NCBI RefSeq assembly: GCF_025716945.1
Contig: NZ_JAOVZT010000001.1
Location: 62,001 to 126,000 of the forward strand
Direction of reading: 5' to 3'
DNA from: Geodermatophilus sp. YIM 151500
GTDB taxonomy: Bacteria > Actinomycetota > Actinomycetes > Mycobacteriales > Geodermatophilaceae
DNA: 64,000 bases
The notes beneath the pieces are model-generated. The model did not search any database, was not told the DNA's origin, and saw only the letters and a program-made list of their open reading frames with translations. Positions 1 through 8,950 of the stretch are shown here, in pieces. The position numbers and the translations under genes were made by a program. Numbering within the stretch: the stretch's first letter is position 1; each line of letters begins with the position of its first letter.

Positions 1-240
1 GTCGGGCAGGGCGGCGACCGCGCCGGTCACCCACAGCTGGGCGGCCAGGCCGGTGAGGAAACCGACCAGGTCGACCGCGAGCGCGGCGGCGAGGCTGGGG
101 CTGCTCCACACCGGCAGGTGCCGGAGCACGTCGGGCACGGCGTTGACCAGCGCGGCCGCGCCCGCCGCCAGGAAGGCGGGTCCCGGGGAGCGGACCAGCA
201 GGCGCAGGGCGGCCCGGACGACGGCGACCGGCCCGGTCAC
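1..240 (-). CDS. Membrane protein, partial (C-terminus outside window)
   Basis: Only the first 80 codons are inside the window; the gene runs off the left edge. It starts at GTG (240-238), which shares four bases (GTGA) with the stop codon of the methyltransferase gene upstream, so the two are probably translationally coupled. The visible part is rich in Ala, Val and Leu, with two likely hydrophobic helices at about residues 17-35 and 46-72 separated by a short polar loop (VLRHLPVWSS). No family motif is recognised. A small integral membrane protein is the most that can be said. Confidence 0.55.
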   Translation of the reverse strand, partial: MTGPVAVVRAALRLLVRSPGPAFLAAGAAALVNAVPDVLRHLPVWSSPSLAAALAVDLVGFLTGLAAQLWVTGAVAALPD

Positions 241-866
241 CGCGAGCGCGGGGCCACGATCTGCACCCAGCGGTCGCCGGCGCCGGTGCGGAGCCGGCTC
301 GGATCGACCTGCAGGCCGGCGTCGCGGAGCGCGGTCACCAGCTGCCGGACGTCGAACCGGTCGGCCGGGTGGCGGGAGACGGCGCGCAGCCACGGGGCGT
401 CGACCACGCGCGAGGTCATCTCGGTGAGCGCGAACAGCCCGCCCGGGCGCAGCACGCGGCCGGCCTCCCGCACAGCGGCCCGCCAGTCGTCGACGTGGTG
501 CAGGGCGTGGAAGCTCACGACCAGGTCGACGCTGCCGTCGTCCACGGGCAGGGCGGTGGCGTCGCCGACCTCGAACCGCACCCGGTCGCCGAGGTCGGCG
601 CAGCGGCGGCGCGCCCGCTCGACCGACGCGGCGTGCACGTCGAAGGCCCGCACGTCCGTGGCGCCGAACCGGGTGACCGCCACCCGGGCACCCAGGCCGC
701 GCCGGCCGGTGCCGATCTCGACGCAGCTCCCCCCCAGCGCGCCGAGCCGGGCCAGCCGGGACCCCTCGATCCGCAGGCCGAACTCGTAGCGCAGCCGCGA
801 GTCGACCCACAGGCGGTTGGCGTCCAGGAAGGTGGGGGGCGGGGTGCTCCGCCGGGTGCCGGCCAT
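237..866 (-). CDS. Class I SAM-dependent methyltransferase
   Basis: The 209-residue product has the Rossmann methyltransferase fold signature: motif I as VEIGTGRRGLG near residue 50, an acidic residue ending strand 2 (FDVHAAS), DATALPVDDGSVD as motif II and the post-II HALHHV. This is the Methyltransf_11 type that transfers the methyl group of S-adenosylmethionine to a small molecule; the substrate is unknown. The ATG at 866 was chosen because a longer start (944) would overlap the divergent YciI gene at 932, and the extra residues are low-complexity. The stop overlaps the next gene by GTGA, indicating a two-gene unit with the membrane protein. Confidence 0.8.
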   Translation of the reverse strand: MAGTRRSTPPPTFLDANRLWVDSRLRYEFGLRIEGSRLARLGALGGSCVEIGTGRRGLGARVAVTRFGATDVRAFDVHAASVERARRRCADLGDRVRFEVGDATALPVDDGSVDLVVSFHALHHVDDWRAAVREAGRVLRPGGLFALTEMTSRVVDAPWLRAVSRHPADRFDVRQLVTALRDAGLQVDPSRLRTGAGDRWVQIVAPRSR

Positions 867-931
867 GGCGGGCGACCTACCCGCGCGGGACGACCCGACA
901 CCCGCTGCGGCCGGCGTGCGAGAGTGGCGCC

Positions 932-1234
932 GTGCAGCCGACACCGGAGTACTCCGTGCTGGAGTACACGCTGGCCGACGACTACCTGGAGCGCCGCGCG
1001 GCGCTGCGCGCGGACCACCTGGCGCTCGCCCGCGCGGCCCACGAGCGGGGCGAGCTGCTGCTCGCCGGCGCGCTGCCCGACCCCTACGACCGGGCGCTGC
1101 TGGTGTGGATCGCCCCTCGCGAGGTGGTCGAGCGGTTCGTCGAGCAGGACCCGTACGTGGTCCAGGGTCTGGTCACCGGGTGGACCGTGCGCCCGTGGAA
1201 CGTCGCCGTGGGCGGGTCCTCCGGCGCGGCCTGA
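932..1234 (+). CDS. YciI-family protein
   Basis: This 100-residue protein has the layout of the YciI / EthD-like alpha-beta barrel family: an N-terminal strand (EYSVLEYTL), a R-x3-R-x2-HL helix, the ERGELLLAGAL turn, an Ala/Val/Trp core strand (ALLVWIA), and the closing DPYVVQGLVTGWTVRPWNV motif. Members are small dimeric proteins with a conserved His-Asp pair; their reaction is generally unknown. It starts at GTG 932, divergent from the methyltransferase, with about 65 bp between them. The gene appears monocistronic. Confidence 0.8.
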   Translation: MQPTPEYSVLEYTLADDYLERRAALRADHLALARAAHERGELLLAGALPDPYDRALLVWIAPREVVERFVEQDPYVVQGLVTGWTVRPWNVAVGGSSGAA

Positions 1235-1298
1235 GCCGTCCGGGGTGGGTCACCGGGCAGGACCCGGACCCCGCGGCGGCCGGGATCCGCCGGGCCGG

Positions 1299-2129
1299 TC
1301 AGCGCAGCGTCCACCGCTCCGGCCGGTCGCGGAGCTCGGCGAGCTGGTCGCGGGCCGCGGCGGCCACCCGGGGCTCGACGCCGAGACCGACGAGCTGCTC
1401 GGCCGCGGCCGCCATCTCGTCGGCGCGGCGACGCGCGTGCTGGCGGGAACCGGCGACCATCCGGTCGACCGTCGCGGGGCCGAAGCGCGCCATCTCGCGG
1501 CCGATGTCCTCGCGCAGCCAGTCGGCGAGCCCGGCCGTCTCCGCTCCCTGCATCGCCTCGACGACCGCCGCCGCGGTGCCCTTCCAAAACACGCTGCGCA
1601 GCAGCTTGCGGCTGCTGGCCGCCCCGGCCGGGCCGTTGACGACCTGCACGACGACCCCCAGGTCCGCGAAGATCCCGGCGTACCGGACGGCGCCCTCTCC
1701 GGAGACCACCTGCGGCGTGTGCATGCCGTTGCCGGGGACGACGGCCATGAGTGCCACGTCGACGACCGGGACGCCGGTGTCGGCCAGCTCCGCGACGAGC
1801 GCGACCTTGACCGCGGGGGCGGCGGCGTTGAGGTCGGCCCACACCGTGCCCGGCCGGAGCGCGGGGCGGGCGTTGACCAGCGCGAGCACGGCGTCGTGGG
1901 AGCTGTTCACGCTCAGCACGAGGTCGGCGTCGCGCACGGCGTCGGCCTCGTCGGACCGGACCTCGACCCCCTCCGGGGGCACCACGCGCGCCCGGCCGGG
2001 GGGCAGGTCGGACGGCGGGTCGACCAGGGGGTCGTAGCCGCGGACGTCGGCGCCGGCGGCGACCAGGTCGCGGGCGATCTCCGAGCCGGCCTCGCCGAGG
2101 CCGAGCAGGGCGATGCGGACGGCGCTCAT
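1299..2129 (-). CDS. NAD(P)-dependent oxidoreductase, 6-phosphogluconate dehydrogenase-like
   Basis: The 276-residue product begins with a dinucleotide-binding fold (ALLGLGEAGSEIA, residues 6-18) followed by a beta-hydroxyacid dehydrogenase core: LVLSVNSSH, ADLNAAAP, and VDVALMAVVPG where substrate-binding residues usually sit. The central helix has the motif N-G-P-A-G-x-A-x-S-x-K (NGPAGAASSRK), containing the catalytic Lys position of this superfamily. The C-terminal half looks like the DUF1932 domain found in phosphogluconate-dehydrogenase-like proteins. Start ATG 2129 opens directly on the Rossmann strand; an upstream extension is Arg/Pro rich and rejected. Substrate not predictable. Confidence 0.78.
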   Translation of the reverse strand: MSAVRIALLGLGEAGSEIARDLVAAGADVRGYDPLVDPPSDLPPGRARVVPPEGVEVRSDEADAVRDADLVLSVNSSHDAVLALVNARPALRPGTVWADLNAAAPAVKVALVAELADTGVPVVDVALMAVVPGNGMHTPQVVSGEGAVRYAGIFADLGVVVQVVNGPAGAASSRKLLRSVFWKGTAAAVVEAMQGAETAGLADWLREDIGREMARFGPATVDRMVAGSRQHARRRADEMAAAAEQLVGLGVEPRVAAAARDQLAELRDRPERWTLR

Positions 2130-2285
2130 CGCTGCGCCGTCCCGGCCGGGGCCGTCGCGGTCGTCGGCCGGGAGCCGTCGGGCGGGAGCGGCACGGTTCC
2201 TCCGGTGCGGTCGGTGTCCTCGCGGGCGAGAGGACACCCTGCCACGGACACCCTGCCACGCCCGAGCCGGCGACCCGGACGCCGG

Positions 2286-2921
2286 TCAGCCCTCGACCGC
2301 CCCGCAGGCGATGCGGCCGCCGGAATCGCCGGTGCCGCGCGTCGTCTCGTCCGGCCCGCCCGCGGCGTACCGCTCCGGGATGTTGGCGAAGTTGTCGGCC
2401 CCGGCGTGCACCATGACCGCGCTGCCGTCGTCGTCGGTCAGGTCGGCCGGCGTGAGCGCGCCGGTGACCGCGGTGAGCGATCCGGTGCCCGACTCGGCCA
2501 CGTACAGGCTCGGCAGGTCGCCGGGGTGCTGGCCGTGGTCGGACTCCCCCGCGCCGATGTGCCCGCCGGCCGACAGGAAGTCGCCGGTCATCGAGGGGTC
2601 GGTGGGGTTCGCGCTGTCCGGCTCGCAGACGCCGATCGAGTGCAGGTGCAGCCCGTGGAACCCCGGCGGGAGGCCGTCCACCTCCACGACCACCTCGGTG
2701 CCCTCGTCGACCTCGGTGATCTCGACCGTGCCGACCTCGGTGCCGTCGGGGTCGACCAGGGTGGCGCTGAGCTCCGGCTCGTCGGTCGACTCGGCCGGCG
2801 AGGTGTCCGCGGCGGCGGTGTCCTGCCCGGCGTCGGCGGGCGGGTCCTCGCCGCCTCCGCAGGCCGTGAGCAGGGCGACCGCGCTGGCGGTCACGAGCAG
2901 CGGGACGGGGGTGCGGCGCAC
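2286..2921 (-). CDS. sodC: Cu/Zn superoxide dismutase lipoprotein
   Basis: This 211-residue protein has a lipoprotein signal peptide (VALLTACGGG, lipid-modified Cys 21), an acidic Asp/Glu/Pro linker, then a Cu/Zn superoxide dismutase domain. Copper and zinc ligands are visible in GFHGLHLHSIG and in AGGHIG...DHGQHPGDLPSLYV, and the structural disulfide Cys residues are in VCEPD and RIACG. It dismutates superoxide at the outer face of the membrane. Start GTG 2921 was preferred over upstream ATGs because it is preceded by GGGAG at good spacing and puts the signal peptide at the N-terminus. It appears monocistronic. Confidence 0.9.
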   Translation of the reverse strand: MRRTPVPLLVTASAVALLTACGGGEDPPADAGQDTAAADTSPAESTDEPELSATLVDPDGTEVGTVEITEVDEGTEVVVEVDGLPPGFHGLHLHSIGVCEPDSANPTDPSMTGDFLSAGGHIGAGESDHGQHPGDLPSLYVAESGTGSLTAVTGALTPADLTDDDGSAVMVHAGADNFANIPERYAAGGPDETTRGTGDSGGRIACGAVEG

Positions 2922-3148
2922 GGATGTCTCCCTCGGTCGGCGTCGGCGGGCTGCGATGCAGCGGTGATGGTCCGTCATCCGCGGGTTGACCGGCGGGTTT
3001 CCGGCCACGCCGAGCGACGGAGGTGGCCCGTGGCCCCGGCGCGTCGACGCCCGGCATCACGGGAGGACGACGACGGGTCGTCGAGGGAGCCGTGCGCGCA
3101 GGGACCCGCCGACCTGTCCGGTTCGGTCGTCGTCCGCGCCGACCCGCG

Positions 3149-3988
3149 TCAGCGGCTGCGGTAGAGGCGCGTGGTGAGCGGCAGGAACACCAGCGCCAGA
3201 CCGGCGGCGACGGCGAGCGACACCAGCACGGCACCGGTGTCCGGCGTGCCGGCCATCAGCGACCGCGAGGCCGTCGACAGGATCGAGATCGGGTTGACGT
3301 CGACGAACGCCTGCAGCGGCCCGGGCAGCGTGCGCGGGTCGACGAAGACGTTGGACAGGAACGTCAGCGGGAAGATGCCGGTGAAGCCGGCGTTCATGAC
3401 CGCGTTGGGGGAGCGCAGCAGCAGGCCGAGCACCGAGAACACCCAGGACAGGCCGAACGAGAAGACCACGACCAGCGCGAGCGCGGCGACCACGCCGAGC
3501 AGGCCGCCCTCGGGCCGGTACCCGAGCACGACACCGACCACGAGGATCACCGTGCCGGCGAGCACGTAGCGCACGCTGTCGCCCAGCAGGGCCCCGAGCA
3601 GCGGGGCCGGCCGCCAGATCGGCAGCGAGCGGAAGCGGTCGACGACGCCCTTGGTGAGATCGGTGTTCAGCGAGACGCCGGAGTAGACCGTCGTGAACAG
3701 CACCGACATGACCAGGATGCCCGGCAGGATGTACTGCAGGTACGCGCCGGTGGAGCCGGCGATCGCGCCGCCGAACAGGTACGTGAACATCAGCACGAAC
3801 ATGACCGGTGAGATGGTCACGTCGAGCAGCTGCTCCGGCACGTGCTTGATCTTGAGCATGCCCCGCCAGCCGAAAGCCAGGGCGGTCGCCAGCCGCCCCG
3901 GGCGGGGCGGCCGGGCGGTGGATGCGATGGCCCGGCGGACGGCGGCGGTGTCGGCGGCGCCGGCCGGCGTCGTGGTCGTGCTGGTCAT
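3149..3988 (-). CDS. ABC-2 type transporter permease (DrrB-like)
   Basis: The 279-residue product has a cytoplasmic N-terminus and six hydrophobic segments, with the ABC-2 membrane signature YLFGGAIAG in the first exoplasmic loop and the late segment [15 protein letters not shown]...[15 protein letters not shown] that is typical of DrrB and other antibiotic-resistance exporters. The start ATG overlaps the stop of the ATPase gene (ATGA at 3985-3988), so both are made from one mRNA in an ATPase-permease pair. The complex probably exports a hydrophobic drug or lipid; substrate unknown. Confidence 0.88.
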   Translation of the reverse strand: MTSTTTTPAGAADTAAVRRAIASTARPPRPGRLATALAFGWRGMLKIKHVPEQLLDVTISPVMFVLMFTYLFGGAIAGSTGAYLQYILPGILVMSVLFTTVYSGVSLNTDLTKGVVDRFRSLPIWRPAPLLGALLGDSVRYVLAGTVILVVGVVLGYRPEGGLLGVVAALALVVVFSFGLSWVFSVLGLLLRSPNAVMNAGFTGIFPLTFLSNVFVDPRTLPGPLQAFVDVNPISILSTASRSLMAGTPDTGAVLVSLAVAAGLALVFLPLTTRLYRSR

Positions 3989-4986
3989 GACGCCTGCTCC
4001 TGCAGGGTGTCGGCGGCCGGGGCGGACGCGGCCGGGCCGTCGTCGGCGGTGTGGCCGGTGAGCGCCAGGAAGACCTCGTCCAGGCTGGGCCGGGCGAGGG
4101 AGAACTCGGCGATGCCGACGCCCGCGCGGGTCAGCGCCGCGACACCGAGCGCCGCCCGGCCGGCGTCCGGGCACTTCACGGTGAGGGCCGCCGCATCGGG
4201 GGCGAGCAGGACGCCGCCGACCGCGGCCTCGAGGATCTGCGCGGCCTCCGCGCGCCGCACGGGGTCGAGCAGGCGCACGTGCAGCGCGCCGGTGCCGACC
4301 GACGCCTTCAGCTGGCCCGGGGTGCCCTCGGCGATGACCCGGCCGTGGTCGATGACCGCGATGCCGTCGGCCAGCTGGTCGGCCTCCTCCAGGTACTGGG
4401 TGCAGAGCAGGATCGTCGTCCCGCCGGCCACGAGCGCGCGGGCGATCTCCCAGACCTGGTTGCGCGAACGGGGGTCGAGCCCCGTCGTCGGCTCGTCGAG
4501 GAACATCAGCTCCGGGGTGACGACGATGCTCGCGGCGATGTCGAGCCGCCGCCGCATGCCGCCGGAGTAGTGCTTGACCAGCTTCCCCGCGGCATCGGCG
4601 ATGCCGAACGCCTCCAGCAGCTCGTCGGCCCGTGCCCGCGCCGCCCCCCGGCGCAGGCCGAGCAGCCGCCCGAGCAGCGCCAGGTTCTCCCGCCCGGTGA
4701 GCTCCTCGTCGACCGAGGCGAGCTGGCCGGTGAGGCTGACCAGCCCGCGGACGGCGTCGGCCTCGGCGACGACGTCGTGCCCCAGCACGCGAGCGCTGCC
4801 CGCGTCAGGGGCGATCAGCGTGGCCAGCATCCGGATCGTCGTCGTCTTGCCCGCGCCGTTGGGCCCCAGGACGCCGTAGATGGCGCCGGCCGGCACGGCG
4901 AGGTCGATGCCGTCGACCGCCCGGGTCGAACCGTACGACTTCGCCAGGCCGGTCGCCTCGATCGCGAGGGCGGTGCGGGCTGTCAT
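3985..4986 (-). CDS. Daunorubicin-resistance-type ABC transporter ATPase (DrrA-like)
   Basis: This 333-residue ATPase shows Walker A (GPNGAGKTT, Lys 47), the Q-loop ([10 protein letters not shown]), signature [12 protein letters not shown], Walker [17 protein letters not shown] and the H-loop region. The C-terminal ~90 residues ([12 protein letters not shown]...[13 protein letters not shown]) form the DUF4162 extension characteristic of DrrA-family ATPases. It powers the DrrB-like permease encoded immediately downstream with a 4-base overlap. ATG 4986 is preceded by GGAGG at short spacing; upstream open sequence has no family similarity. Confidence 0.9.
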   Translation of the reverse strand: MTARTALAIEATGLAKSYGSTRAVDGIDLAVPAGAIYGVLGPNGAGKTTTIRMLATLIAPDAGSARVLGHDVVAEADAVRGLVSLTGQLASVDEELTGRENLALLGRLLGLRRGAARARADELLEAFGIADAAGKLVKHYSGGMRRRLDIAASIVVTPELMFLDEPTTGLDPRSRNQVWEIARALVAGGTTILLCTQYLEEADQLADGIAVIDHGRVIAEGTPGQLKASVGTGALHVRLLDPVRRAEAAQILEAAVGGVLLAPDAAALTVKCPDAGRAALGVAALTRAGVGIAEFSLARPSLDEVFLALTGHTADDGPAASAPAADTLQEQAS

Positions 4987-5210
4987 GGCGCCTCCACCTA
5001 CGGGGTCGGCTCGGAACGGGTCGCATGGTGCCTGCTGCCTACGACAGAACGTGCTCCGCCGGCTCATCGGTCGCCACCGATTTACGGCCCGCCCGTCCGG
5101 TCGCCGGGCTGCGCGCCATCGTCGGACTTCGAGCCGACTCGAGGTCAAGGCCCGGTCCGCCGAGGCGATCGCGATCCCGGCAGCTCGATGCGCTCGACGC
5201 TCCAGGCGTA

Positions 5211-5234
5211 CCGGCCGGGGACGTGTCCGGCCGG
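5211..5234 (-). terminator. Possible hairpin terminator after the first TAP hydrolase
   Basis: A hairpin with two identical self-complementary 8-base arms (CCGGCCGG) and an 8-base loop lies 14 bases past the stop of the 5248-6888 gene. No U tract follows, as is usual in high-GC actinobacteria. It could also be chance in such GC-rich DNA. Confidence 0.35.
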
Positions 5235-5247
5235 CCCGTCCGGTGGC

Positions 5248-6888
5248 TCAGCGCCGTCCGACGAGCACCCCGGTCCAGGTGAAGGCGGTGCGGCTGCCGG
5301 CGGTGACCTCCTCCGGCGCGACGAAGGGCACCTCCTGCTCGCAGACGGTGCCCGGCTCGGGCAGCGCGAGCTCGACCAGGTAGTCCTCCACGGCCGCGTC
5401 CACGCAGGTCGACTTGCCGCCGTAAGCGGTGTGGCCGTCGCCGTCCATGGTGAGCAGCCGCGCGTTGCCCAGGTCGGCGACCAGGCGCAGCCCGCCCGGG
5501 TAGGGCGTGGCCGGGTCGTAGGTGGTGTTGACGACCAGCGGTGCCGGGGCGGCGGGGTCCACGGTGAACGGGCCCGCGTAGGAGTCCTCGTCGTGCACCG
5601 GCCACAAGCCGTAGTTCAGCTCGGCGTAACCGCTGTTCCGCCAGAAGTGCGGGAACGACGCCCACGACTCCGAGCCGCGGTCGAGGTAGACGTCGACGTC
5701 ACCCTTCGGGTAGCGCTGCTCCGACGCGCCGATCGCGAAGTACAGGTCCAACGCGTTCGAGTAGGTGCCGTCCTCCTCGCGCCCGTACGAGGCGTCGACG
5801 ATCGCCCGGATGGAGCTGCCGTCGCCGGCGGCCGCCTCGACGAGCGCCGCGGCCAGCGCGCCCCACGCCCTCTCCGCGTAGAGCAACGACGAGGTCGCGG
5901 TCCGGATGGAGTCACCGCTGACCGGTTCCGGGTTGGGCTCGTACCCGTCGGCCGGGAGGGGTTCGGCGTCGGCGGCGGCGACCAGGGCGTCGTAGGCCTG
6001 CGACGGGCTCTCGCCGCCGAAGCCGGAGCACGCCTCCTGGTCGGCGGCGCAGGCCTCGAAGAAGCGGGACAGGGCGAGCTCGAAGCCGGCGGTCTGCTCG
6101 GCGAGGTTGCTCAGCGGGTCGTTGATGTAGCCCTCGGCGTCGATCGGGCCGTCGAGCACGAGCGCGCGGTGGTTCTCGGGGAACAGCGCGGCGTACGTCG
6201 CCCCGAGGAAGGTGCCGTACGAGAAACCCAGGTAGCTGAGCTTCTCGTCACCGACGGCCGCGCGCAGCAGGTCCAGGTCGCGCGCCACGTTCGCGGTGGA
6301 GACGTGCTCGAGGATCGGGCCGTTGCTCTCCAAGCAGGCGTCGACGTACGTCTGCACCTTCGTCATGTAGGCGTCCACGTCGATGTCGAGCGGCGTGGGG
6401 AAGGGGCTGGAGTAGATGCCGGTGGTCTCCTGGTCCACCCCGCAGTCGATGCCCGGAGTGCTCTGGCCGGTGCCGCGCGGGTCGAAGGCGACGAGGTCGA
6501 AGCGCTCGTTCAGCCCGCTCAGGAAGCCGGCACCCGCCCGTTGCAGGTAGTAGACCGACGGGGCACCAGGGCCACCGAAGTTGAAGAACAGCGACCCGAT
6601 GCGCTGGTCGGGGGCGGTCGCCGGCGCCTTGGCGACGGCGATCTGCACCTGCTCACCGTCCGGATCGTCGTGGTCCAGGGGGAGGCCGGCTGTGGCGCAC
6701 TGGACGCCGGCGGCGGTGGCCTCCTCCGTCAGCCCGCAGTCGACCCACGCCAGGTCGGGCACCGTGGCGGTGGACGGCGCCGGAGACGGCGCCGCGGGAC
6801 CGGCCGCGGCACCGGAGGCCCCCACGGGGACCGACACTGCGAGCGCGACGCCGACGACGGCGGCGCGACGGGACACGGTTGCAGGCAC
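5248..6888 (-). CDS. Secreted alpha/beta hydrolase, TAP-like (tripeptidyl aminopeptidase family), copy 1
   Basis: The 546-residue protein has a Sec-type signal peptide (RRAAVVGVALAVSVPVGASG), then an alpha/beta hydrolase fold with oxyanion motif NFGGPG, nucleophile elbow GFSYGTFLG, acid residue in NTTYDPATPY and catalytic His in GDGHTAYGG, followed by the TAP-like C-terminal region with the pair of Cys residues (STCVD, GTVCEQE). Family members (Streptomyces tripeptidyl aminopeptidase and SlpD/E) release tripeptides or cleave esters outside the cell. GTG 6888 follows a GGGGGG ribosome site. It is a tandem paralogue of the next gene. Confidence 0.88.
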   Translation of the reverse strand: MPATVSRRAAVVGVALAVSVPVGASGAAAGPAAPSPAPSTATVPDLAWVDCGLTEEATAAGVQCATAGLPLDHDDPDGEQVQIAVAKAPATAPDQRIGSLFFNFGGPGAPSVYYLQRAGAGFLSGLNERFDLVAFDPRGTGQSTPGIDCGVDQETTGIYSSPFPTPLDIDVDAYMTKVQTYVDACLESNGPILEHVSTANVARDLDLLRAAVGDEKLSYLGFSYGTFLGATYAALFPENHRALVLDGPIDAEGYINDPLSNLAEQTAGFELALSRFFEACAADQEACSGFGGESPSQAYDALVAAADAEPLPADGYEPNPEPVSGDSIRTATSSLLYAERAWGALAAALVEAAAGDGSSIRAIVDASYGREEDGTYSNALDLYFAIGASEQRYPKGDVDVYLDRGSESWASFPHFWRNSGYAELNYGLWPVHDEDSYAGPFTVDPAAPAPLVVNTTYDPATPYPGGLRLVADLGNARLLTMDGDGHTAYGGKSTCVDAAVEDYLVELALPEPGTVCEQEVPFVAPEEVTAGSRTAFTWTGVLVGRR

Positions 6889-7062
6889 GCGCGACCCCCC
6901 GTGGCAGAGGGCGCTGCGCGACCGAGCACCCGGTGGTCCCGGATCGAACACCCGGCTCCCGGCGATCACAAGTCGGTCTCGCGCGGACTCCGCCGGACTC
7001 CGCCGACCTCCGCCCCCGTGACGGCGGCGGGGGTGCGCTCCCGGGACAGGACCCTCCGCGCG

Positions 7063-7100
7063 CCGACGTGCCGGTGCCCCGCGGGGCATCGGCACGTCGG
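7063..7100 (-). terminator. Strong hairpin terminator after TAP hydrolase copy 2
   Basis: Two 18-base arms (7063-7080 and 7083-7100) pair completely except for one G-U wobble, with a 2-base GC turn. It lies 11 bases past the stop of the minus-strand gene ending at 7111, so it should end that transcript and insulate the downstream paralogue. Confidence 0.75.
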
Positions 7101-7110
7101 GTGCGGTGGA

Positions 7111-8766
7111 TCAGCGGATGTGGGCGATGTGCGGCAGGGCGGTGCGCACGGCCGCCGAGGCCTCGGCCGGAGACGGCGCCGGGGCGACGAACGGCGTCTC
7201 CTCTTCGCAGACCGTCCCGGCCTCGGGCAGGGCGAGGTCGAACAGGTAGGCCTGGGTGGCTCCGTCGATGCAGGTCGACTTGCCGCCGTAGGCGGTGTGC
7301 CCGTCGCCGTCCATGGTGATCAGCCGGGCGTTGCCCAGGTCCTCGACGCTCCGGAGGGCCGCGTAGTACGGCGTCGCCGGGTCGTAGGTCGTGCCGATGA
7401 CCAACGGTGCGGGCGCCGCCGGGTCGATGTCGAACGGCCCGGCATAGACGTCCTCGTCCTCGACCGGCCACAGCGCCAACGGGATCTCGGAGTAGGCGTA
7501 GTTCGGCCAGAAGTGCCGGATGGCCGCCCACTCGTCCTCGCCGCGCTCGATGTAGCTGTCGACGTCGGTCGGCCACTGCCTCTCGCTGCCCTGGATGGCG
7601 AAGAACCGGTCCGTCGACGGGTCACCCTCGGGGTAGACGATCTGGTCGATGATGGCCCGCACCAGCGAGCCGTCACCGGCCTCGGCCTCGGCCAGGGCCA
7701 GGGCCAGCAGTCCCCACAGCCGCTTCGCGTACAGCAGGGTGGTCGTGATGTCGCGGATGTCGTCGGCGATCACCGGCGTGGGGTCGGCGGTGTAGCGGTC
7801 CGCCGGGAGGGGGTCGGCCGCCGCGCGGGCGAGCAGCGCGTCGTAGGCGGCCAGCGGGTCCGCCCCGCCGAAGCCGGAGCAGGCCTCCTGGTCCTGCCCG
7901 CACGCGGCCGCGAACCGGTCGAGGGCCCGCTCGAAGCTGGCGGCCTGGGCGGTGGCGAGGCCCACCGGGTCGGAGATGTACCGCGCGATGTCGACCGGCC
8001 CGTCGAGCACGAGGGCCCGGTAGCCGTCGGGGAACAGGGCGGCATAGGTGGCGCCGAGGAAGGTGCCGTAGGAGAAGCCGATGTAGCTCAGCTTCTCGTC
8101 GCCCACGGCCTGGCGCAGCTGGTCGAGGTCACGCGCGACGTTGGCGGTCGAGAGGTGCGCGAGTGCATCGGGGTCGTTGGTGGCCACGCAGGCGTCGACG
8201 TAGGCCTGCGCCCCCGCGACGAGTTCCTCGGGGTTCACGTCGAACGGAGTGGGAGCGGGGCGCGGGAAGAACTCCCCGCTCAGCAGGTCGACCTGGCAGT
8301 TCACGGAGGGGACGCTCTGCCCGACGCCGCGCGGGTCGAACGCGACGATGTCGAAGCGCTCGTTGAGGGCGGCGAACAAGCCCGGCCCGGCCGCCTGGAG
8401 GTACTCGACCGCCGGCCCACCCGGCCCGCCGAAGTTGTAGAACAGCGAGCCGATCCGGTTCGCCTCGTCCGCCGCCGGCACCTTCGCCACGGCGATGGAG
8501 ACCTGCTCGCCAGAGGGCTCGTCGTAGTCCAGCGGCAGCTCGGCCGAGGCGCACTGGACGCCGGCCGCGACGGCCTCCTCGGTCTCCCCGCAGTCGACCC
8601 AGTCGAGCGTCGGCACGGTGGCCGTCGTCGTGGCCGTCGTCGGGGCCGTCGTCGTCGCCGTCGCCGCGGTCGGCTCCGTGGCGCCGACCGCGGAGGCGCC
8701 GGTGGCGATCGTGGAGGTGACGGCCACGCCGACGACGGCGGCGCGGAGGGACGCGGTTGTCTTCAC
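7111..8766 (-). CDS. Secreted alpha/beta hydrolase, TAP-like, copy 2
   Basis: The 551-residue product has the same plan as its neighbour: signal peptide (SLRAAVVGVAVTSTIATGASA), a Thr-rich linker, oxyanion NFGGPGGPA, nucleophile GFSYGTFLG, acid residue in GTTYDPATPY, catalytic His in GDGHTAYGG and a C-terminal disulfide pair. The two are clearly tandem duplicates that have since diverged. GTG 8766 is preceded by GGGGG at suitable spacing and places the signal peptide at the N-terminus. It has its own terminators on both sides, so the two copies are probably transcribed separately. Confidence 0.88.
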   Translation of the reverse strand: MKTTASLRAAVVGVAVTSTIATGASAVGATEPTAATATTTAPTTATTTATVPTLDWVDCGETEEAVAAGVQCASAELPLDYDEPSGEQVSIAVAKVPAADEANRIGSLFYNFGGPGGPAVEYLQAAGPGLFAALNERFDIVAFDPRGVGQSVPSVNCQVDLLSGEFFPRPAPTPFDVNPEELVAGAQAYVDACVATNDPDALAHLSTANVARDLDQLRQAVGDEKLSYIGFSYGTFLGATYAALFPDGYRALVLDGPVDIARYISDPVGLATAQAASFERALDRFAAACGQDQEACSGFGGADPLAAYDALLARAAADPLPADRYTADPTPVIADDIRDITTTLLYAKRLWGLLALALAEAEAGDGSLVRAIIDQIVYPEGDPSTDRFFAIQGSERQWPTDVDSYIERGEDEWAAIRHFWPNYAYSEIPLALWPVEDEDVYAGPFDIDPAAPAPLVIGTTYDPATPYYAALRSVEDLGNARLITMDGDGHTAYGGKSTCIDGATQAYLFDLALPEAGTVCEEETPFVAPAPSPAEASAAVRTALPHIAHIR

Positions 8767-8909
8767 AGGCAGCCCCCGTGTCGGTGGGCACTGCTCTGCG
8801 AGCGCCCGGTGATCGGCATGGAACAGCACGAACACCGGGCATCACAAGTCGGTCACGCGCCGTGGATCTCCGAATCTGCACGTCAGCGTCCCGCGCCGGG
8901 GTCGTCCAG

Positions 8910-8950
8910 CGGAGGGGATCCGTGCGCGTGACGCGCGCGGATCCCCTCCG
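8910..8950 (-). terminator. Hairpin terminator directly after thioesterase gene
   Basis: Arms 8910-8927 and 8933-8950 (18 bases, one G-U type mismatch) with a 5-base loop GTGAC abut the stop codon at 8951. The loop side and upper stem share a 15-base stretch (ATCCGTGCGCGTGAC) with the hairpin at 20533-20573, so they belong to one family. Confidence 0.75.

Noticed and set aside
369-3164. A plus-strand 900-codon frame across the first 3 kb
   Set aside because: It is antisense to the methyltransferase, the dehydrogenase and sodC, which have clear family motifs.
4051-8931. A plus-strand open frame of more than 1600 codons
   Set aside because: It is antisense to the DrrA-like ATPase and both hydrolases. 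Such frames stay open because of the third-position GC bias; the translation is low-complexity and without domains.
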